Assembly: GCF_000384255.1 (NCBI RefSeq)
Contig: NZ_KB913035.1
Coordinates: forward strand, 1,091,362 to 1,155,361
DNA length: 64,000 nt
Source of the DNA: Methylotenera mobilis 13
Lineage (GTDB): Bacteria > Pseudomonadota > Gammaproteobacteria > Burkholderiales > Methylophilaceae
Direction: 5' to 3'
How positions within the stretch are numbered: the first letter of the stretch is position 1; every line of letters begins with the position of its first letter. This document shows positions 52,094 to 61,994 of this stretch, one piece after another. The notes beneath the pieces are model-generated. The model did not search any database. It saw only the letters and a program-made list of their open reading frames with translations, and was not told where the DNA came from. The translations under genes and the position numbers were made by a program.

Positions 52094-52954
52094 TTAGGCA
52101 GCTACAAATTGGTGAAAGTATTCAGTTAGTGAGTCAGCATCAAACTCACCTTCTACATAAAATGGTGGCATATCAAAGCGCATAAATAGCTCATAAATTT
52201 GATTGCGCCTATCTTCAAACGACTGCACGATCTTTTCACGTAATTCTTTTCGTAAAAATAAAGTACGTTTTTCTCCAGTTTCCGCATCATCTACATTGAC
52301 TAAACCAAACTCTGGCAAGTTTTTGTATTCAGCGGAATCCCATAATACAATTGGCACGATATGGTGGCGTAACAGGTTGGACAATGCCTCTTCCAGTAAG
52401 GTGTTAGGCATGTGAAAGTCTGAAATTAAGAACACTAAAGAACGTTCACGCGGTAAAAAACGATAAACTTCAGTAATGCCATTGCAATTGACTTGTGCTG
52501 GATGGAAGTCTTTTAGTGACTCAGCCATCGAAATTGCGTGATGAGATTTGAACGAGGTTGTACTGATCCAGTCCTCACGTACTTTTTCATCGAAACCGAT
52601 AAAGCCAAACGGGTCATGATGCTCGCTTGCTGATTGTGCAATTGATTCTGATATTTCAGCAGCTAATTTAATTTTTCTTTTTTTAGCGCCAAAGTTCATG
52701 CTGCCTGATAGGTCACAGATGACATAAACAGGGGTGGCACTCTTTTGGTTAAATAATCGCACATATACTTGCTCAAGTGGATCACGTATGGTTTGACGTA
52801 TATCGATACGGCGTGGATCTGGGTAAGAAAGCAACGAGGTGTGTCCACGAAACTCCATGCCCATACCACGCTGCGTACTTGCATGCCTCCCTGGATGGCG
52901 TCCGCGTGATCTCCAGCTAACGTGGTAGTCAAAAGATTTAATATTTTCAATCAT
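52094..52954 (-). CDS. mxaS: MxaS, DUF58-domain protein
   Basis: A 286-residue cytoplasmic protein of the DUF58 family, which usually partners a MoxR ATPase. A VWA-like metal site is visible as CDLSGSMNFG near residue 80, and the DUF58 region begins with RGMGMEFRGHTSLLSYPDPRRIDIR. It lies behind mxaR after a 180-base gap that contains the inverted repeat ATCAAT-TTTCT-ATTGAT at 52997-53013 but no gene. Confidence 0.84.
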   Translation of the reverse strand: MIENIKSFDYHVSWRSRGRHPGRHASTQRGMGMEFRGHTSLLSYPDPRRIDIRQTIRDPLEQVYVRLFNQKSATPVYVICDLSGSMNFGAKKRKIKLAAEISESIAQSASEHHDPFGFIGFDEKVREDWISTTSFKSHHAISMAESLKDFHPAQVNCNGITEVYRFLPRERSLVFLISDFHMPNTLLEEALSNLLRHHIVPIVLWDSAEYKNLPEFGLVNVDDAETGEKRTLFLRKELREKIVQSFEDRRNQIYELFMRFDMPPFYVEGEFDADSLTEYFHQFVAA

Positions 52955-53133
52955 AAAAATCCAACATAAAAATCCAATGGATGGATAACTTTCAACATCA
53001 ATTTTCTATTGATTTGATGGTTCAGTACCAAAAATCCAGCAGGCATTTAGTAACGGCACTACTACCTGGTAGATTGCGACTTAACTTCTTAATCACATCT
53101 TAAATTTCATACTTAAAATCTAATATCTAGAAT

Positions 53134-54150
53134 TTAAGGTGCAGAAACTGCATTGACAATACCTGATAACATTTCACGTGCAATTTCAGTACGACGCATT
53201 TCATACACTGGGCTAAACACCAAACGATGGGCAATCGTTGAGTGAAATACCGCATGAATATCGTCAGGTAGCACTGCATTGCGATTGTTTAACCAAGCAT
53301 TAACACGTGCTGCACGCAACATCATGCTCATGCCACGAGGGCTGGCACCTGAAAGCACAAGACGGTTCATGTCAACACCAGATACTTTTACACCATAATC
53401 AAGTGGTGTTTTAGTTGCTTTCCACAAGTTAAGTGCATATTTTTTAAGTGTATCGCTGGCTTCAATGCTACTTTGAATCACGCTCGAAAACGCGTTAAGT
53501 TCGTCAAACTGCAGCACATCCGGTTTAACTGTATCAACTAGCGCATCTACGTTATGGAATTTAGTGTCAAACACTAATGCTTCCATGATTGCATCATCAT
53601 TTGGTACCACAATTGGAATTTCCATCATAAAGCGGTCACGTGCCGCGGATGGAATTTCAAAAGTTTCTTCTTTTTCAACTTGATTACGGTCAGCAAAAAC
53701 AATCATGTGTGGGAAGTAGTGCTCTGTATTAAACGCTGACAAGCTACGCTCAGCCATGACGCGGAGTAATAATGAATGCACCTGTGGACGAGCGCGGTTG
53801 ATCTCGTTGAAGAAGAACACAGATAAATTTTCACCAGACATTAGCAGTGGGCCTGGGCTGACATGAGGTTTGCCGTCTTCACCAAGATAGGTGTGGTAAA
53901 CCAAATCATTAGGCATTAAATCAATGGTGCCTTCGATGCGTTGGTAGCCACCACCGATGCCGCGTGTAAAGGCGCGTAATAGTGTGGTTTTTCCTACCCC
54001 TACATCACCTTCAAGCAATACGTGGCCACGCGCAAAAATTGAAGTGGTAATCAGTCTAATTGGCGTTTGTTGGCCAACCACAACTTTATTGACTTCAGAC
54101 TCTAAGGTAAGCGCATGATTGCGCCAATCAGCTAGTTGAACATCACTCAT
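53134..54150 (-). CDS. mxaR: MxaR, MoxR-type AAA+ ATPase
   Basis: A 338-residue AAA+ ATPase, founder-type member of the MoxR family, thought to remodel or activate methanol dehydrogenase with VWA partners. The Walker A motif is GDVGVGKTTLL near residue 50; Walker B is in FFFNEINRARP near 113, with asparagine before the glutamate; sensor and arginine-finger regions follow in VFADRNQVEKEETFEIPSAARDRFM. It is the first gene of the minus-strand cluster, and a palindrome plus promoter-like hexamers lie in front. Confidence 0.86.
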   Translation of the reverse strand: MSDVQLADWRNHALTLESEVNKVVVGQQTPIRLITTSIFARGHVLLEGDVGVGKTTLLRAFTRGIGGGYQRIEGTIDLMPNDLVYHTYLGEDGKPHVSPGPLLMSGENLSVFFFNEINRARPQVHSLLLRVMAERSLSAFNTEHYFPHMIVFADRNQVEKEETFEIPSAARDRFMMEIPIVVPNDDAIMEALVFDTKFHNVDALVDTVKPDVLQFDELNAFSSVIQSSIEASDTLKKYALNLWKATKTPLDYGVKVSGVDMNRLVLSGASPRGMSMMLRAARVNAWLNNRNAVLPDDIHAVFHSTIAHRLVFSPVYEMRRTEIAREMLSGIVNAVSAP

Positions 54151-54198
54151 CGAGAATTCCTGTATTTTTTTGAAATGGTTGTAATAGAACTTAAATAC

Positions 54199-54227
54199 AT
54201 AGTAAACGTTTTTATTGAAGGGGTAAA
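54199..54227 (-). promoter_or_regulatory. Candidate promoter of the mxaRSACKL cluster
   Basis: On the minus strand TTTACC (54227-54222) and TACTAT (54204-54199) are 17 bases apart, four matches each to consensus. The -35 lies inside the palindrome at 54219-54244. Confidence 0.4.
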
Positions 54228-54244
54228 CAGATCTGTATACCCCT
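54219..54244. promoter_or_regulatory. 26-bp palindrome overlapping the mxaR promoter
   Basis: AGGGGTAAACAGA and TCTGTATACCCCT are inverted copies with one mismatch in 13. The site covers the proposed -35 of the mxa cluster, a place where a repressor or activator would act. No known consensus was recognised, and T-tracts are absent, so a terminator is unlikely. Confidence 0.5.
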
Positions 54245-54359
54245 TTGCTAAATATATCCTAAATATTGAATTAAATCGCTAAAAAATGAATAAAAATATT
54301 AATAAAAGATGAATATCGCTTTCGTAAAAATGGTTTTCCAGCGAAAATAGCGAAAGTTA

Positions 54360-54391
54360 AATCAAGTGGTTTGATTAATCATCGCTTGATT
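54360..54391. promoter_or_regulatory. Two adjacent inverted repeats upstream of fabA
   Basis: AATCAA-GTGGT-TTGATT is followed immediately by AATCA-TCGCT-TGATT, both with 5-base spacers. They lie about 45-75 bases before the fabA ATG, around a weak promoter (TTGATT 54386, TAAAAA 54408, spacer 16). They could bind a dimeric regulator of unsaturated fatty acid synthesis; the E. coli FabR or FadR consensus is not apparent. Confidence 0.4.
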
Positions 54392-54434
54392 GGGTTCAAA
54401 TAGACGTTAAAAACTTATTTACAAAGTCAAAATT

Positions 54435-54950
54435 ATGCAAAGACAAAATAGTTTCACAAAAGAAGAATTACTCAAATGTGGTCGTGGTGAAATGTTTGGT
54501 GAGGGTAATGCACAGTTGCCTTTACCGCCAATGTTGATGTTTGATCGTATTGTTTCAATTACTGAAGAAGGTGGTAAATACGGCAATGGCCAAATCATTG
54601 CAGAATTGGATATCACCCCTGATTTATGGTTCTTTGAATGTCACTTTACAGGTGACCCTGTCATGCCAGGTTGTCTAGGTTTGGACGCGATGTGGCAGTT
54701 AGTTGGCTTTTATTTAGGTTGGATGGGTGGTCCAGGGCGTGGCCGTGCATTAGGGGCAGGGGAAGTGAAATTTACAGGCCAAGTGTTACCAACTGCTAAA
54801 AAAGCAACCTACACCATTGACTTGAAACGCGTGATTATGCGTAAGCTAGTCATGGGGATTGCAGATGCAACTATGCAAATCGATGGCCGTGAGATTTATG
54901 CAGCAACAGATTTACGTGTAGGTTTATTTACACGCACGGATAATTTTTAG
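54435..54950 (+). CDS. fabA: 3-hydroxydecanoyl-ACP dehydratase/isomerase FabA
   Basis: Dehydrates 3-hydroxydecanoyl-ACP and isomerises the trans-2 to the cis-3 product, the branch point to unsaturated fatty acids. The 171-residue hot-dog protein has the catalytic histidine in [22 protein letters not shown] near residue 70, with the aspartate in the same block (GLDAMW). It begins [22 protein letters not shown]. fabB follows 56 bases later, the usual FabA/FabB pair. Confidence 0.97.
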   Translation: MQRQNSFTKEELLKCGRGEMFGEGNAQLPLPPMLMFDRIVSITEEGGKYGNGQIIAELDITPDLWFFECHFTGDPVMPGCLGLDAMWQLVGFYLGWMGGPGRGRALGAGEVKFTGQVLPTAKKATYTIDLKRVIMRKLVMGIADATMQIDGREIYAATDLRVGLFTRTDNF

Positions 54951-55006
54951 TTTTTAGATCATTTGTAGTTTTTAAGTAGAATAAAAAAGTTTTTAAGGAG
55001 CACGAA

Positions 55007-56239
55007 ATGCGTCGTGTCGTTATTACGGGGTTTGGAATTGTTTCCAGCTTAGGCAACAATAAAGCAGAGGTGTTGGCGAGCTTAAAGTCTGGACAGTCAG
55101 GGATTACTTATCAACCAGAGTATGCTGCCATGGGCTTGCGCTCACACGTGGCTGGATCTATCAAGAATCTCAAAGTTGAAGAGCTAATAGATCGAAAATT
55201 GATGCGTTTTATGGCCAAAGGCCATGCTTATGCATGGCTTGCTATGCAAGAAGCAATTGCAGATTCAAAGTTACCTGAAGAAATGGTGTCTAATGTTCGT
55301 ACCGGTTTAATCGTTGGTGCAGGTGGCGCATCACATGAAAGCATCTTAGAGGGTGTTGATACGCTACGTGAAAAAGGTGTGCGCCGCGTAGGCCCGTATA
55401 TGGTGACAAAAGCGATGGCGAGCGGAGTATCTGCATGTCTTGCTACCGGTGCAAAAATCAAAGGCATTAATTATGGGATTAGCTCAGCCTGTTCCACCAG
55501 TGCGCATTGTATCGGTGCAGGCGTAGAACAAATTCAATTGGGTAAGCAAGATATTATTTTTGCAGGTGGCGCAGAAGAAGAGCACTGGACATTGTCGTTT
55601 ATGTTTGATGCCATGGGTGCATTAAGTAGCAAATATAATGACACACCTGATAAAGCATCACGCACTTATGATGCTGACCGTGATGGTTTTGTGATTTCTG
55701 GTGGCGGCGGTATTGTCGTGCTAGAAGATTATGAACATGCCAAGGCACGTGGCGCAAAAATCTATGCAGAAGTCGTAGGCTATGGCGCTACCTCTGATGG
55801 TTATGACATGGTTGCACCAAGTGGAGAGGGCGCTATTCGCTGTATGCGCTTAGCCCTAGAAGGCGTAGATGCAAAAATTGATTACATCAATACGCATGGT
55901 ACAAGTACACCAGTGGGCGATGTGAAAGAGCTTGAGGCGATTCGTGAAGTGTTTGGTGAAAATGGCTTAAACCAAAATCCGGCTATTGCTTCCACTAAGT
56001 CTTTATCTGGTCACGCTTTAGGTGCAGCTGGTGTGAATGAAGCGATTTATACCTTACTGATGATGGAAAATAATTTTATTGCAGCCTCAGCCAATATCGA
56101 AACTTTAGACCCAGCAGCAGAGGGTTTGAATATCGTTAGAACTGCAATAGAAAACGTTAAAATTGAAACAGCATTATCCAATAGTTTTGGTTTTGGCGGC
56201 ACCAATGCCACATTGTTGCTATCAACAAAAAATCTGTAA
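55007..56239 (+). CDS. fabB: 3-oxoacyl-ACP synthase I FabB
   Basis: Condensing enzyme that elongates the cis-3-decenoyl chain made by FabA. The 410-residue thiolase-fold protein has the nucleophile in [12 protein letters not shown] near residue 163, and the two catalytic histidines in [11 protein letters not shown] and [20 protein letters not shown] precedes the ATG. Pairing with fabA identifies it as FabB rather than FabF. Confidence 0.96.
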   Translation: MRRVVITGFGIVSSLGNNKAEVLASLKSGQSGITYQPEYAAMGLRSHVAGSIKNLKVEELIDRKLMRFMAKGHAYAWLAMQEAIADSKLPEEMVSNVRTGLIVGAGGASHESILEGVDTLREKGVRRVGPYMVTKAMASGVSACLATGAKIKGINYGISSACSTSAHCIGAGVEQIQLGKQDIIFAGGAEEEHWTLSFMFDAMGALSSKYNDTPDKASRTYDADRDGFVISGGGGIVVLEDYEHAKARGAKIYAEVVGYGATSDGYDMVAPSGEGAIRCMRLALEGVDAKIDYINTHGTSTPVGDVKELEAIREVFGENGLNQNPAIASTKSLSGHALGAAGVNEAIYTLLMMENNFIAASANIETLDPAAEGLNIVRTAIENVKIETALSNSFGFGGTNATLLLSTKNL

Positions 56240-56283
56240 ATAACTTTTGTAATTAACTTTGTAGTGATTACAGGTGCGGAAAT

Positions 56284-56832
56284 ATGAGTGTGAAAGCTAA
56301 ATTCTTAAGCCTCATATTTCCGACCTTCTTGATGATAGGTTGTGCGGGTTTTTCTGACCACACCGTCTATATCTCCGAGCAGCAAATTCAATCTAAGCTG
56401 AATGATAAGCTGGTGATTCCTTTATCTTTGCTCAAAGTATTCGATCTTAGCTTAAGTAATGCCAATGTTAAGTTCGACCATGCGACAGGTAGGATGCATA
56501 CAAAATTTGATACGCAGTTAATGAATCAACTCACTGGCAAAAAGATGGCCGGCAAGTTGGCGGTGTCGGGCAACTTGCATTTAGATGCATCTACCAATTC
56601 TGTCATTTTGAACGATGCGGAAGTTGATGATTTTGTGATTGATGGTGTTGAGCCAAAGTATGCAGATGCAATGACCGGTATAGCTAAGATGCTTGGGAGT
56701 CAATTACTAAATGGTCTTAATCTTTATACGGTAAAAGCTGACTCACTTAAAGTTGGTAAAACTCAATATTATCCAAAGGAAATGAAAGTGACTGACCGTG
56801 GCTTGGTAGTGACATTAAGTCCATATCATTAG
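56284..56832 (+). CDS. DUF1439 (YceB-like) lipoprotein
   Basis: A 182-residue protein with a lipoprotein signal peptide; the lipobox is MIGC at residues 17-20 by count. The mature part has the DUF1439 pattern: YISEQQIQSKLNDKL, then alternating beta segments of a lipid-binding-like fold. Function is not established; family members are linked to the outer membrane. It lies 44 bases behind fabB and may be co-transcribed with it. Confidence 0.75.
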   Translation: MSVKAKFLSLIFPTFLMIGCAGFSDHTVYISEQQIQSKLNDKLVIPLSLLKVFDLSLSNANVKFDHATGRMHTKFDTQLMNQLTGKKMAGKLAVSGNLHLDASTNSVILNDAEVDDFVIDGVEPKYADAMTGIAKMLGSQLLNGLNLYTVKADSLKVGKTQYYPKEMKVTDRGLVVTLSPYH

Positions 56833-57479
56833 CGTTCATACATTGCTAACTTTCTGTCATCACTGTCATTAATGAGGCTCGAAAAATCTTATATACTTGA
56901 TTTAACATTGAAATGTTTACTTGTGGTGAACAATTGGCTTCTTCATAAACGCTTTTAAGTATTTCTTACCAATCATCGTAGCAAGGTCTTCATTCATTTA
57001 TTCCATTCAATATTATCCAATTACCCCATCACATCTTATGATGTTTATCAAGAATATAACGCCATGAAGTAGAAACTCAATAAGTGAGCTACATTCAGGG
57101 GATAATCATTTTCTAATTATTACGCTTATATGTGCGCTATCGCACAAATATACCTACTTGCAGTAACGTAAACTTTATTTGCATAAGATAAGTAAATTTT
57201 TGATTTGGATGAAGTGCTCCGCCTAATTGCGACATAATTAACATCGCTTGGTAGTGCCTGATGAAGCGCAATTAATTAGAGACATTTCATCACACGACAA
57301 TCCCAGTAGTCTCATCAATATTTTTGATATTCAAAGCGTGATGAAGTTAATGCTCTCGAACTTTTCCGTATTTTATTGCTTAGTACTCTCTGAAAATTAA
57401 GCAATTCTTCAGCAATCACTCAAGTTGATGAATCCTCTTCACTCTTCAGTAAGTCTTTGAAAAAACAAATTAGGCTAAA
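56833..57479. other. 647-base gap without a recognisable gene
   Basis: No open frame with a ribosome site or family resemblance was found on either strand. The gap contains the palindrome at 57131-57146 and a distant inverted pair TTCATCAC/GTGATGAA near 57286 and 57340. It is the longest gene-free stretch of the window and probably carries the promoter region of the diguanylate cyclase gene. Confidence 0.6.
57131..57146. promoter_or_regulatory. Palindrome upstream of the diguanylate cyclase gene
   Basis: TGTGCG-CTAT-CGCACA is an exact inverted repeat, 334 bases before the gene. Its core TGCGCTATCGCA equals that of the palindrome before the PilZ gene at 30419. No T-tract follows. Confidence 0.3.
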
Positions 57480-58826
57480 ATGAATCTTGCTGATTTTATA
57501 ATTGATAACATGGAATCTATTCTTCAGGATTGGCAGGAGTATGCAAACTCTCTGCCACCCGGCAAGCGTATGAATAAAACTGAATTGCGGGATCATGCAA
57601 AAGTTATGTTGCAGTCGATTGTTAAGGACTTAATGGCGCCACAATCAGTCATACAAGAAGTCAATAAATCTAAAGGGCAGGTTGAATATCTTGGAAAATA
57701 CTCCAAGGTGTTAGACGAAACAGCTGGTCAGCATGCAATTGGTCGGTTCGATTCGGGTTTTAGTATTCAAAACTTAGTCTCGGAATTTAGAGCGCTTAGA
57801 GCTAGTGTATTGAGGCTTTGGGAGAAAAGTCCACAAGATGCACAGTTGTCTGATCTTAATGAAATAAGTCGATTCAATGAAGCTATCGATCAAGCTCTGG
57901 CTGAGTCTGTAGATGTGTATGCTAACCAAAAAGAGCGGAATATAAGGTTGTTCGAGACCGTTTTGTTATCTTCACCAGATCACAACTATATACTTGATTT
58001 AGAAGGTAAGTTTTTATATGCCAATAAAGCACTGGCCGACCAATGTGGTAATGAAGCGCAACAGATGTTAGGCAAAAAAATCATTGAGTTTGGTTTGGTT
58101 GAAGTTGCAGAAATGGAGCAAGCTATTGATAAAGTTATTCAAGAGAAAGCTGCAGTTCGTGGAGAGGTTAGATATCGGTCACAAGTAGGAAAAACTAATT
58201 TTTATGAGTATATATTAACGCCAATACTTGATCCTGAAGGAAAGGTAGAGGCGATTGCTGGGACTGAGCGTGATGTCACAGAACGAAAGTCTTGGGAGGA
58301 TGCTGTATGGCATCGGGCTAACTATGACCATCTAACTGAATTGCCCAATCGAAGTCTATTCCGGGATAGATTGGAACAACAAATCAAGAATGCTGAACGT
58401 ACAGGTAAGCTAGTAGCACTGTTTTTTATCGATTTAGACAAGTTTAAAGAAGCGAATGATAGCCTTGGGCATGAGGCTGGAGATAACCTATTACAACAAG
58501 CAGCAACCCGAATAAGCTCATGCGTACGTCAAAATGATACCGTCGCAAGAATTGGAGGCGATGAATTTACAGTGATTTTGACCGAGTTTGATCAAATCTC
58601 GCATGTGAAAAGAATCGCTAATAAGATGATTAAAGAATTAGCTAAACCATTCCAAGTATATGGTAACAAAGTGAGTATATCGGGAAGTATTGGTATATCG
58701 CTCATTCCACAAGATGCAGTAAATTCCGAGGACTTAATCAGTAATGCAGATCAGGCTATGTATGCAGCAAAAAATGAAGGACGCAATCAATTTAGATTTT
58801 TCTCGTTAGTGGCGGAGAAAGAATGA
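57480..58826 (+). CDS. Diguanylate cyclase with RsbRD-like and PAS domains
   Basis: Makes c-di-GMP from GTP. The 448-residue protein has an all-helical N-terminal sensor region (about 1-150) resembling RsbRD-type domains, a PAS domain from about 155 (SSPDHNYILDLEGKFLYANKAL) to 275, and a GGDEF domain. The active motif GGDEF is intact near residue 360, and RQND five residues before it forms the product-inhibition site. No membrane helix is seen, so it is cytoplasmic. The signal sensed is unknown. Confidence 0.9.
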   Translation: MNLADFIIDNMESILQDWQEYANSLPPGKRMNKTELRDHAKVMLQSIVKDLMAPQSVIQEVNKSKGQVEYLGKYSKVLDETAGQHAIGRFDSGFSIQNLVSEFRALRASVLRLWEKSPQDAQLSDLNEISRFNEAIDQALAESVDVYANQKERNIRLFETVLLSSPDHNYILDLEGKFLYANKALADQCGNEAQQMLGKKIIEFGLVEVAEMEQAIDKVIQEKAAVRGEVRYRSQVGKTNFYEYILTPILDPEGKVEAIAGTERDVTERKSWEDAVWHRANYDHLTELPNRSLFRDRLEQQIKNAERTGKLVALFFIDLDKFKEANDSLGHEAGDNLLQQAATRISSCVRQNDTVARIGGDEFTVILTEFDQISHVKRIANKMIKELAKPFQVYGNKVSISGSIGISLIPQDAVNSEDLISNADQAMYAAKNEGRNQFRFFSLVAEKE

Positions 58827-58905
58827 AAGTTGGCCAATTGAGTGAGTAGCGACGCAAGCAATTGACTTAATTCCATATTAAGTTATTCAGTGCTGATATT
58901 TATTG

Positions 58906-59277
58906 CTATTCAAGTATCAATGCCGCAGCGACAACTCTGCCCTCGCTCATCAATATATTATAAGTACGGCAAGCTGCGGCTGTTGTCATACACTCAAGCG
59001 CAATAACGTTTTCAGTCAGTATTTGATAGTTTTTAGGGTGTAAAAACAAATGTGTTTTGCCCGTTCCTAGTAGCACTACTTCTGGCTTTAATTTAGATAT
59101 TTCTTGAAAATGATCATTATTTAACGTGCTTACATTTTCTGCATTCCAATCAAGAGTGATACTCTCTGGCATGACAATTAAGTTTTGTGCATATCGCTGT
59201 TTATTGATCTCAATATAGCTTTCGCTATAGGCCGTGATTAAGTTGTTATTTTCAGCGGTAGTTAAATGTAGTTTCAT
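58906..59277 (-). CDS. Mth938-like domain protein
   Basis: A 123-residue single-domain protein of the Mth938/NDUFAF3-like family (DUF498). Characteristic pieces are KPEVVLLGTGKTHLFLHPK and ECMTTAAACRTYNILMSEGRVVAAALIL. The eukaryotic relative NDUFAF3 is a complex I assembly factor; whether the bacterial proteins have that role is not known to me. It stands alone between the diguanylate cyclase and alaA, divergent from alaA. Confidence 0.85.
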   Translation of the reverse strand: MKLHLTTAENNNLITAYSESYIEINKQRYAQNLIVMPESITLDWNAENVSTLNNDHFQEISKLKPEVVLLGTGKTHLFLHPKNYQILTENVIALECMTTAAACRTYNILMSEGRVVAAALILE

Positions 59278-59385
59278 TGTCTAATTTGCCTTTATTCTCT
59301 GAGGCTTAATTGAATCAAAGCCTCATTCTAATGTAAACTAATGCCTTTCACTAATAAGCTTTTTTTAAGCGCGAATTCACGCATT

Positions 59386-60633
59386 ATGCAGCCTTTACAT
59401 AAATCTAATAAACTTAACAATGTCTGTTACGACATTCGTGGCCCTGTGTTGCAGCGCGCACGCGAGATGGAAGAAGACGGCCATCACATCATCAAGCTTA
59501 ATATTGGCAATCCTGCCTCATTCGGGTTTGAAGTGCCTGAAGAGATTCAACAGGATGTGATTCGTAATATGGCTAAAGCCGGTGGTTATACCGATAGTAA
59601 AGGTCTATTCGAGCCGCGTAAATCCATTATGCATTACACGCAAAGTAAACATATCAAAGGCGTGACCGTTGACGATATCTTTATTGGCAATGGCGTATCT
59701 GAGTTGATTGTGATGTCGATGCAAGGCTTATTGAATAATGGCGACCAAATATTGGTGCCAATGCCAGATTATCCTTTGTGGACCGCCGCGGTGACATTAG
59801 CAGGCGGTACTGCGCGCCACTATCTATGTGATGAAGAATCTGGCTGGATGCCAAATCTTAAAGATATTGAGTCAAAAATCACGGCCAATACGCGCGGCAT
59901 TGTGGTGATTAATCCTAACAATCCTACTGGTGCGCTATACCCACGTGAGATTTTAGAGGGGATTGTAGAAATTGCACGCCATCATGGTTTAGTGATTTTT
60001 GCAGATGAAATTTACGATAAAGTTTTATACGATGGTAACGAGCATACGTCGATTGCATCACTTGCAGATGACGTTTTGTTTGTTACATTTAACGGCTTAT
60101 CAAAAAACTATCGTACTTGTGGTTATCGCGCAGGTTGGATGATTCTAAGCGGTGAGAAGAAGCATGCAAAAGACTACATTGAAGGTCTAAATATGCTAGC
60201 CTCCATGCGTTTATGTGCCAATGTGCCAGGCCAGTTGGCCATTCAAACCGCTTTAGGCGGTTATCAGAGTATTGAAGATTTAGTCGCTCCAGAAGGTCGT
60301 TTGTGTAAACAGCGTGACATTGCCTATGAACTGCTTACTGCAATTCCAGGTGTGACCTGTACTAAACCGCAGGCTGCGATGTATCTGTTTCCGAAGTTAG
60401 ATCCAAAAGTCTACCCAATTGAAGATGACCAAAAGTTCATCCTCGATTTGCTGTTGGAAGAGAAAGTATTACTAGTGCAAGGCACTGGGTTTAATTGGAA
60501 AACGCCAGATCATTTCCGTGTTGTGTTCTTACCAAATGTGGATGACCTAACTGAGGCGATTAAACGTATTGCTCGGTTCTTAGAGAATTATAGAAAAAAG
60601 CATGAATCAAAATTAGATGGAGCAAAAGCTTGA
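59386..60633 (+). CDS. alaA: Alanine aminotransferase AlaA-type, PLP-dependent
   Basis: Class I/II aminotransferase that most likely exchanges amino groups between glutamate and pyruvate. The protein from ATG 59386 is 415 residues and begins MQPLHKSNKLNNVCYDIRGPV, closely like E. coli AlaA; ATG 59341 would add 15 unconserved residues, and neither start has a strong ribosome site. NIGNPASFGF, INPNNPTGALYPREIL, FADEIYDKVLYDG and the PLP-lysine segment FNGLSKNYRTCGYRAGW are visible. Its stop overlaps the TTG start of hom by 4 bases. Confidence 0.9.
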   Translation: MQPLHKSNKLNNVCYDIRGPVLQRAREMEEDGHHIIKLNIGNPASFGFEVPEEIQQDVIRNMAKAGGYTDSKGLFEPRKSIMHYTQSKHIKGVTVDDIFIGNGVSELIVMSMQGLLNNGDQILVPMPDYPLWTAAVTLAGGTARHYLCDEESGWMPNLKDIESKITANTRGIVVINPNNPTGALYPREILEGIVEIARHHGLVIFADEIYDKVLYDGNEHTSIASLADDVLFVTFNGLSKNYRTCGYRAGWMILSGEKKHAKDYIEGLNMLASMRLCANVPGQLAIQTALGGYQSIEDLVAPEGRLCKQRDIAYELLTAIPGVTCTKPQAAMYLFPKLDPKVYPIEDDQKFILDLLLEEKVLLVQGTGFNWKTPDHFRVVFLPNVDDLTEAIKRIARFLENYRKKHESKLDGAKA

Positions 60634-61940
60634 AACAGTTAAATGTTGGAATATTGGGCTTAGGCACAGTAGGCGGTGGTACCTATACAGTTTTAAAACG
60701 CAATGCGACTGAAATTACGCGTCGTACTGGTGTAGAAATTAATGTTGTACAAGTGGCAGATAGAAATTTAGCCCATGCAAAAGCTTTGGCTACTGACGCT
60801 GATGTCACGGATGATGCATTTGCAGTGGTAAACAACCCAGCGGTAGATGTGGTGGTAGAGTTGATTGGTGGTTACACATTAAGCCGTGAACTTGTGCTAA
60901 AAGCGATTGCTAATAAAAAACACGTGGTGACAGCCAATAAAGCACTGATTGCTTTGCACGGTAATGAAATTTTTGCAGCGGCAAAAGCAAATAATGTCAT
61001 CGTGGCTTTTGAGGCTGCGGTTGCTGGGGGTATCCCGATTATTAAAGCGTTGCGTGAAGGTCTTGGCGCTAATCGTATTGAATGGGTGGCAGGTATTATC
61101 AATGGTACTACTAACTTTATTCTGACTGAAATGCGTGAAAAAGGTCTGAACTTTGCTGATGTGTTAGGCGAAGCACAGCGTTTAGGCTATGCAGAAGCTG
61201 ACCCTACTTTTGACGTAGAAGGTATTGATGCCGCACATAAGTTGACGATTATGTCTGCGATCGCTTTTGGCATGCCAATGAAGTTTGAACAGGCTTATAC
61301 CGAGGGTATTACCAAATTAGAACAGGTAGATATCAAATACGCTGAGGAATTAGGTTATCGTGTTAAGTTGCTTGGTATTACTAAGCGTACCGATCAAGGT
61401 GTTGAGTTGCGTGTACACCCAACGTTAATCCCAGAGAAACGTTTGGTGGCTAATGTTAATGGCGCGATGAACGCAGTAGTAGTGAAGGGTGATGCGGTTG
61501 GTCCAACACTTTACTACGGTGCTGGCGCTGGTGCAGAGCCTACGGCAAGCGCAGTCGTCGCTGACTTGATGGATGTTGCACGTTTGATCGATGCTACAAA
61601 TGCACAACGTGTACCATATTTGGCTTTCCAGCCAGAGCAAGTGCAGGATTTAGCGATTTTACCAATCGACGATGTACAAAGTGCTTATTATTTACGTTTA
61701 CGTGCCAGCGACAAGCCTGGCGTACTTGCTGATGTGACTAAAATTTTAGGTGATCGTAGTATTTCTATTGATGCAATGCTGCAAAAAGAGCCTGACGAAA
61801 ACGAAACGGAAGCAGATATCGTGATATTGACGCATATTACTGTTGAGAAAAACATGAATGCAGCGATTGCCGCTATCGAAGCACTTGAAGCGATTACTGG
61901 TAAGGTAGTGCGTATTCGTATGGAAGAACTTGCAAAATAA
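60630..61940 (+). CDS. hom: Homoserine dehydrogenase
   Basis: Reduces aspartate semialdehyde to homoserine, the precursor of threonine and methionine. The 436-residue protein begins at TTG 60630 overlapping the alaA stop, with the NAD(P) motif GILGLGTVGGGTY, the segment KKHVVTANKALIA with a conserved lysine, GGIPIIKALREGL, and a C-terminal ACT domain (about 350-430, SDKPGVLADVTKILGDRSIS) that usually mediates feedback inhibition by threonine. It is followed by thrC. Confidence 0.96.
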   Translation: MKQLNVGILGLGTVGGGTYTVLKRNATEITRRTGVEINVVQVADRNLAHAKALATDADVTDDAFAVVNNPAVDVVVELIGGYTLSRELVLKAIANKKHVVTANKALIALHGNEIFAAAKANNVIVAFEAAVAGGIPIIKALREGLGANRIEWVAGIINGTTNFILTEMREKGLNFADVLGEAQRLGYAEADPTFDVEGIDAAHKLTIMSAIAFGMPMKFEQAYTEGITKLEQVDIKYAEELGYRVKLLGITKRTDQGVELRVHPTLIPEKRLVANVNGAMNAVVVKGDAVGPTLYYGAGAGAEPTASAVVADLMDVARLIDATNAQRVPYLAFQPEQVQDLAILPIDDVQSAYYLRLRASDKPGVLADVTKILGDRSISIDAMLQKEPDENETEADIVILTHITVEKNMNAAIAAIEALEAITGKVVRIRMEELAK

Positions 61941-61994
61941 TGACTAAGCCGTGATTCCATCACAAGCTGAAATCACGGACGTATGAGAGATTAA

